The notes beneath the pieces were generated by a model. The model had not been told where the DNA came from. It did no database searches and saw only the letters and a program-made list of their open reading frames with translations. Made by a program: the position numbers and the translations under genes. Positions 36,920 through 37,429 of a stretch of 37,429 nucleotides of DNA are shown one piece after another (positions within the stretch are counted from its first letter, which is position 1; each line of letters starts with the position of its first letter). The DNA comes from Alphaproteobacteria bacterium (lineage in GTDB: Bacteria; Pseudomonadota; Alphaproteobacteria; UBA9219): the NCBI GenBank assembly GCA_031291435.1, contig JARLJC010000225.1, positions 1 to 37,429 on the forward strand. The letters run 5' to 3'.

Positions 36920-37429
36920 TTATTCCTGCTCGCTGTCTTGTTCTTCGGTAGCGCCATCGCCATGCTGGCCGAAGCGCGGCTTCTGCGTGTTGCGCCAGCC
37001 TTCGGGCAATTCCACCTGCGCCGTGCCTTCCGCGATATTGATCTGCGGCACGAAGGCATCCTTGAAAGGCAGCATGAAGCTGTCTTTCTTGCCGGTGCCG
37101 ATTTCAAGAAACACCCCGGCGCCGTGATCGTGAACGGCCATGATCTTGCCGTAGGTTCTGCCTGCGGCGTCCGACGCGCGAAGCCCGATAAGGTCGGCCT
37201 CGAAATATTCGCGTTCGGCGAGTTTTGGCAAAACATCGCGCGGGACATAAAGCCGGTCGCCGCGCAGGGCTTCCGCCGCTTCGCGGTCGACGGAGCCTTC
37301 GACCTCGACCACGAAATGATCGCCGCCCGACGATTTCAGGGCGAGTTTGTAAACCCGCCCTTCTTCGTTGGCCAGCGGGCCATAGGTAAAGATAGCCTCA
37401 GGCTCGCCGGTAAAACTGCGCAGTTTTAC
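36920..37429 (-). CDS. rimM: Ribosome maturation factor RimM (5' end outside window)
   Basis: The open frame reaches the right edge of the window. The first visible residues (VKLRSFTGEPEAIFTYGPL) are the RimM N-terminal barrel, followed by GRVYKL, the D-R-E-A-A-E-A-L-R-G-D-R-L-Y-V linker and a PRC-barrel (ADLIGLRASDAAGRTYGKIM … LPFKDAFVPQINI). RimM binds S19 and helps assemble the 30S head. The N-terminal codons, about 10–20, are missing. The C-terminal acidic tail is short (ATEEQDSEQE). It is the first gene seen of rimM–trmD–rplS; rpsP would be expected beyond the edge. Confidence 0.95.
   Translation of the reverse strand, partial: VKLRSFTGEPEAIFTYGPLANEEGRVYKLALKSSGGDHFVVEVEGSVDREAAEALRGDRLYVPRDVLPKLAEREYFEADLIGLRASDAAGRTYGKIMAVHDHGAGVFLEIGTGKKDSFMLPFKDAFVPQINIAEGTAQVELPEGWRNTQKPRFGQHGDGATEEQDSEQE

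Noticed and set aside
1-37429. CRISPR arrays
   Set aside because: The only regularly spaced repeats (26-bp CCGG units, 18-bp tandem units) are too short and close together, with no spacer-sized unique sequence and no cas genes.

Overview
The window looks like the chromosome of an alphaproteobacterium of moderately high G+C. The support is the gene order pyrB–plsY–dprA–topA–rnr, an NDUFS4-type complex I subunit (a mitochondrial/alphaproteobacterial protein), rimM–trmD–rplS, acpP–fabF, and a protein with a VPLPA-type C-terminal sorting signal. A Rhodospirillales-like or Micavibrio-like lineage is possible, but nothing here fixes the order.

Layout. Positions 1–2867 are the right end of an integrated element sitting against the 3' end of a tRNA-Asp gene: an AlpA-type regulator cut by the window edge, four CCGG-centred repeats with an exact 26-bp period, an unrecognised 297-aa protein and a P4-type tyrosine integrase. 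Positions 3054–6392 hold, on the minus strand, a Sel1-repeat protein and the pair rluC-like–asmA. Positions 6460–6566 are an inverted pair of dRS3-like palindromes. Positions 6628–16418 are the plus-strand housekeeping run pyrB–VOC–plsY–Met-rich outer-membrane protein–dprA–(dinJ–yafQ)–topA–rnr. pyrC, which I would expect after pyrB, is absent, and three non-canonical cargo units have been added.

Positions 16621–25137 are more lineage-specific: a secreted protein with an OmpA-like tail, a small operon for a secreted protein with repeated F-x-P motifs, an XRE regulator–acetyltransferase-like–secreted PLD nuclease operon, tRNA-Arg, an ArsR regulator translationally linked to a circularly permuted ATP-grasp enzyme, a membrane protein, the NDUFS4-like subunit and a lipoprotein. 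Positions 25698–28222 encode a small periplasmic protein and a TonB-dependent receptor. tRNA-Ala, mrp, an anchored surface protein with a strong terminator, fabF, acpP and a divergent MsbA-like ABC exporter follow.

Positions 34141–35700 are accessory again: a GIY-YIG nuclease gene enclosed by two inverted copies of a hairpin repeat, and two small unknown genes, with two near-identical terminators at the ends of the stretch 34731–35684. The window closes with rplS, trmD and a partial rimM.

The most unusual signals are four. (1) The GIY-YIG gene lies inside inverted hairpin repeats whose ends match the palindrome pair 28 kb away. (2) A 41-bp sequence occurs both in frame inside topA and between trmD and rplS, with 40/41 identity. 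(3) The 26-bp-period CCGG repeats lie in front of the AlpA gene. (4) The XRE–acetyltransferase–nuclease operon has no function I can assign. All functional calls are made by reading motifs; no database search was run.
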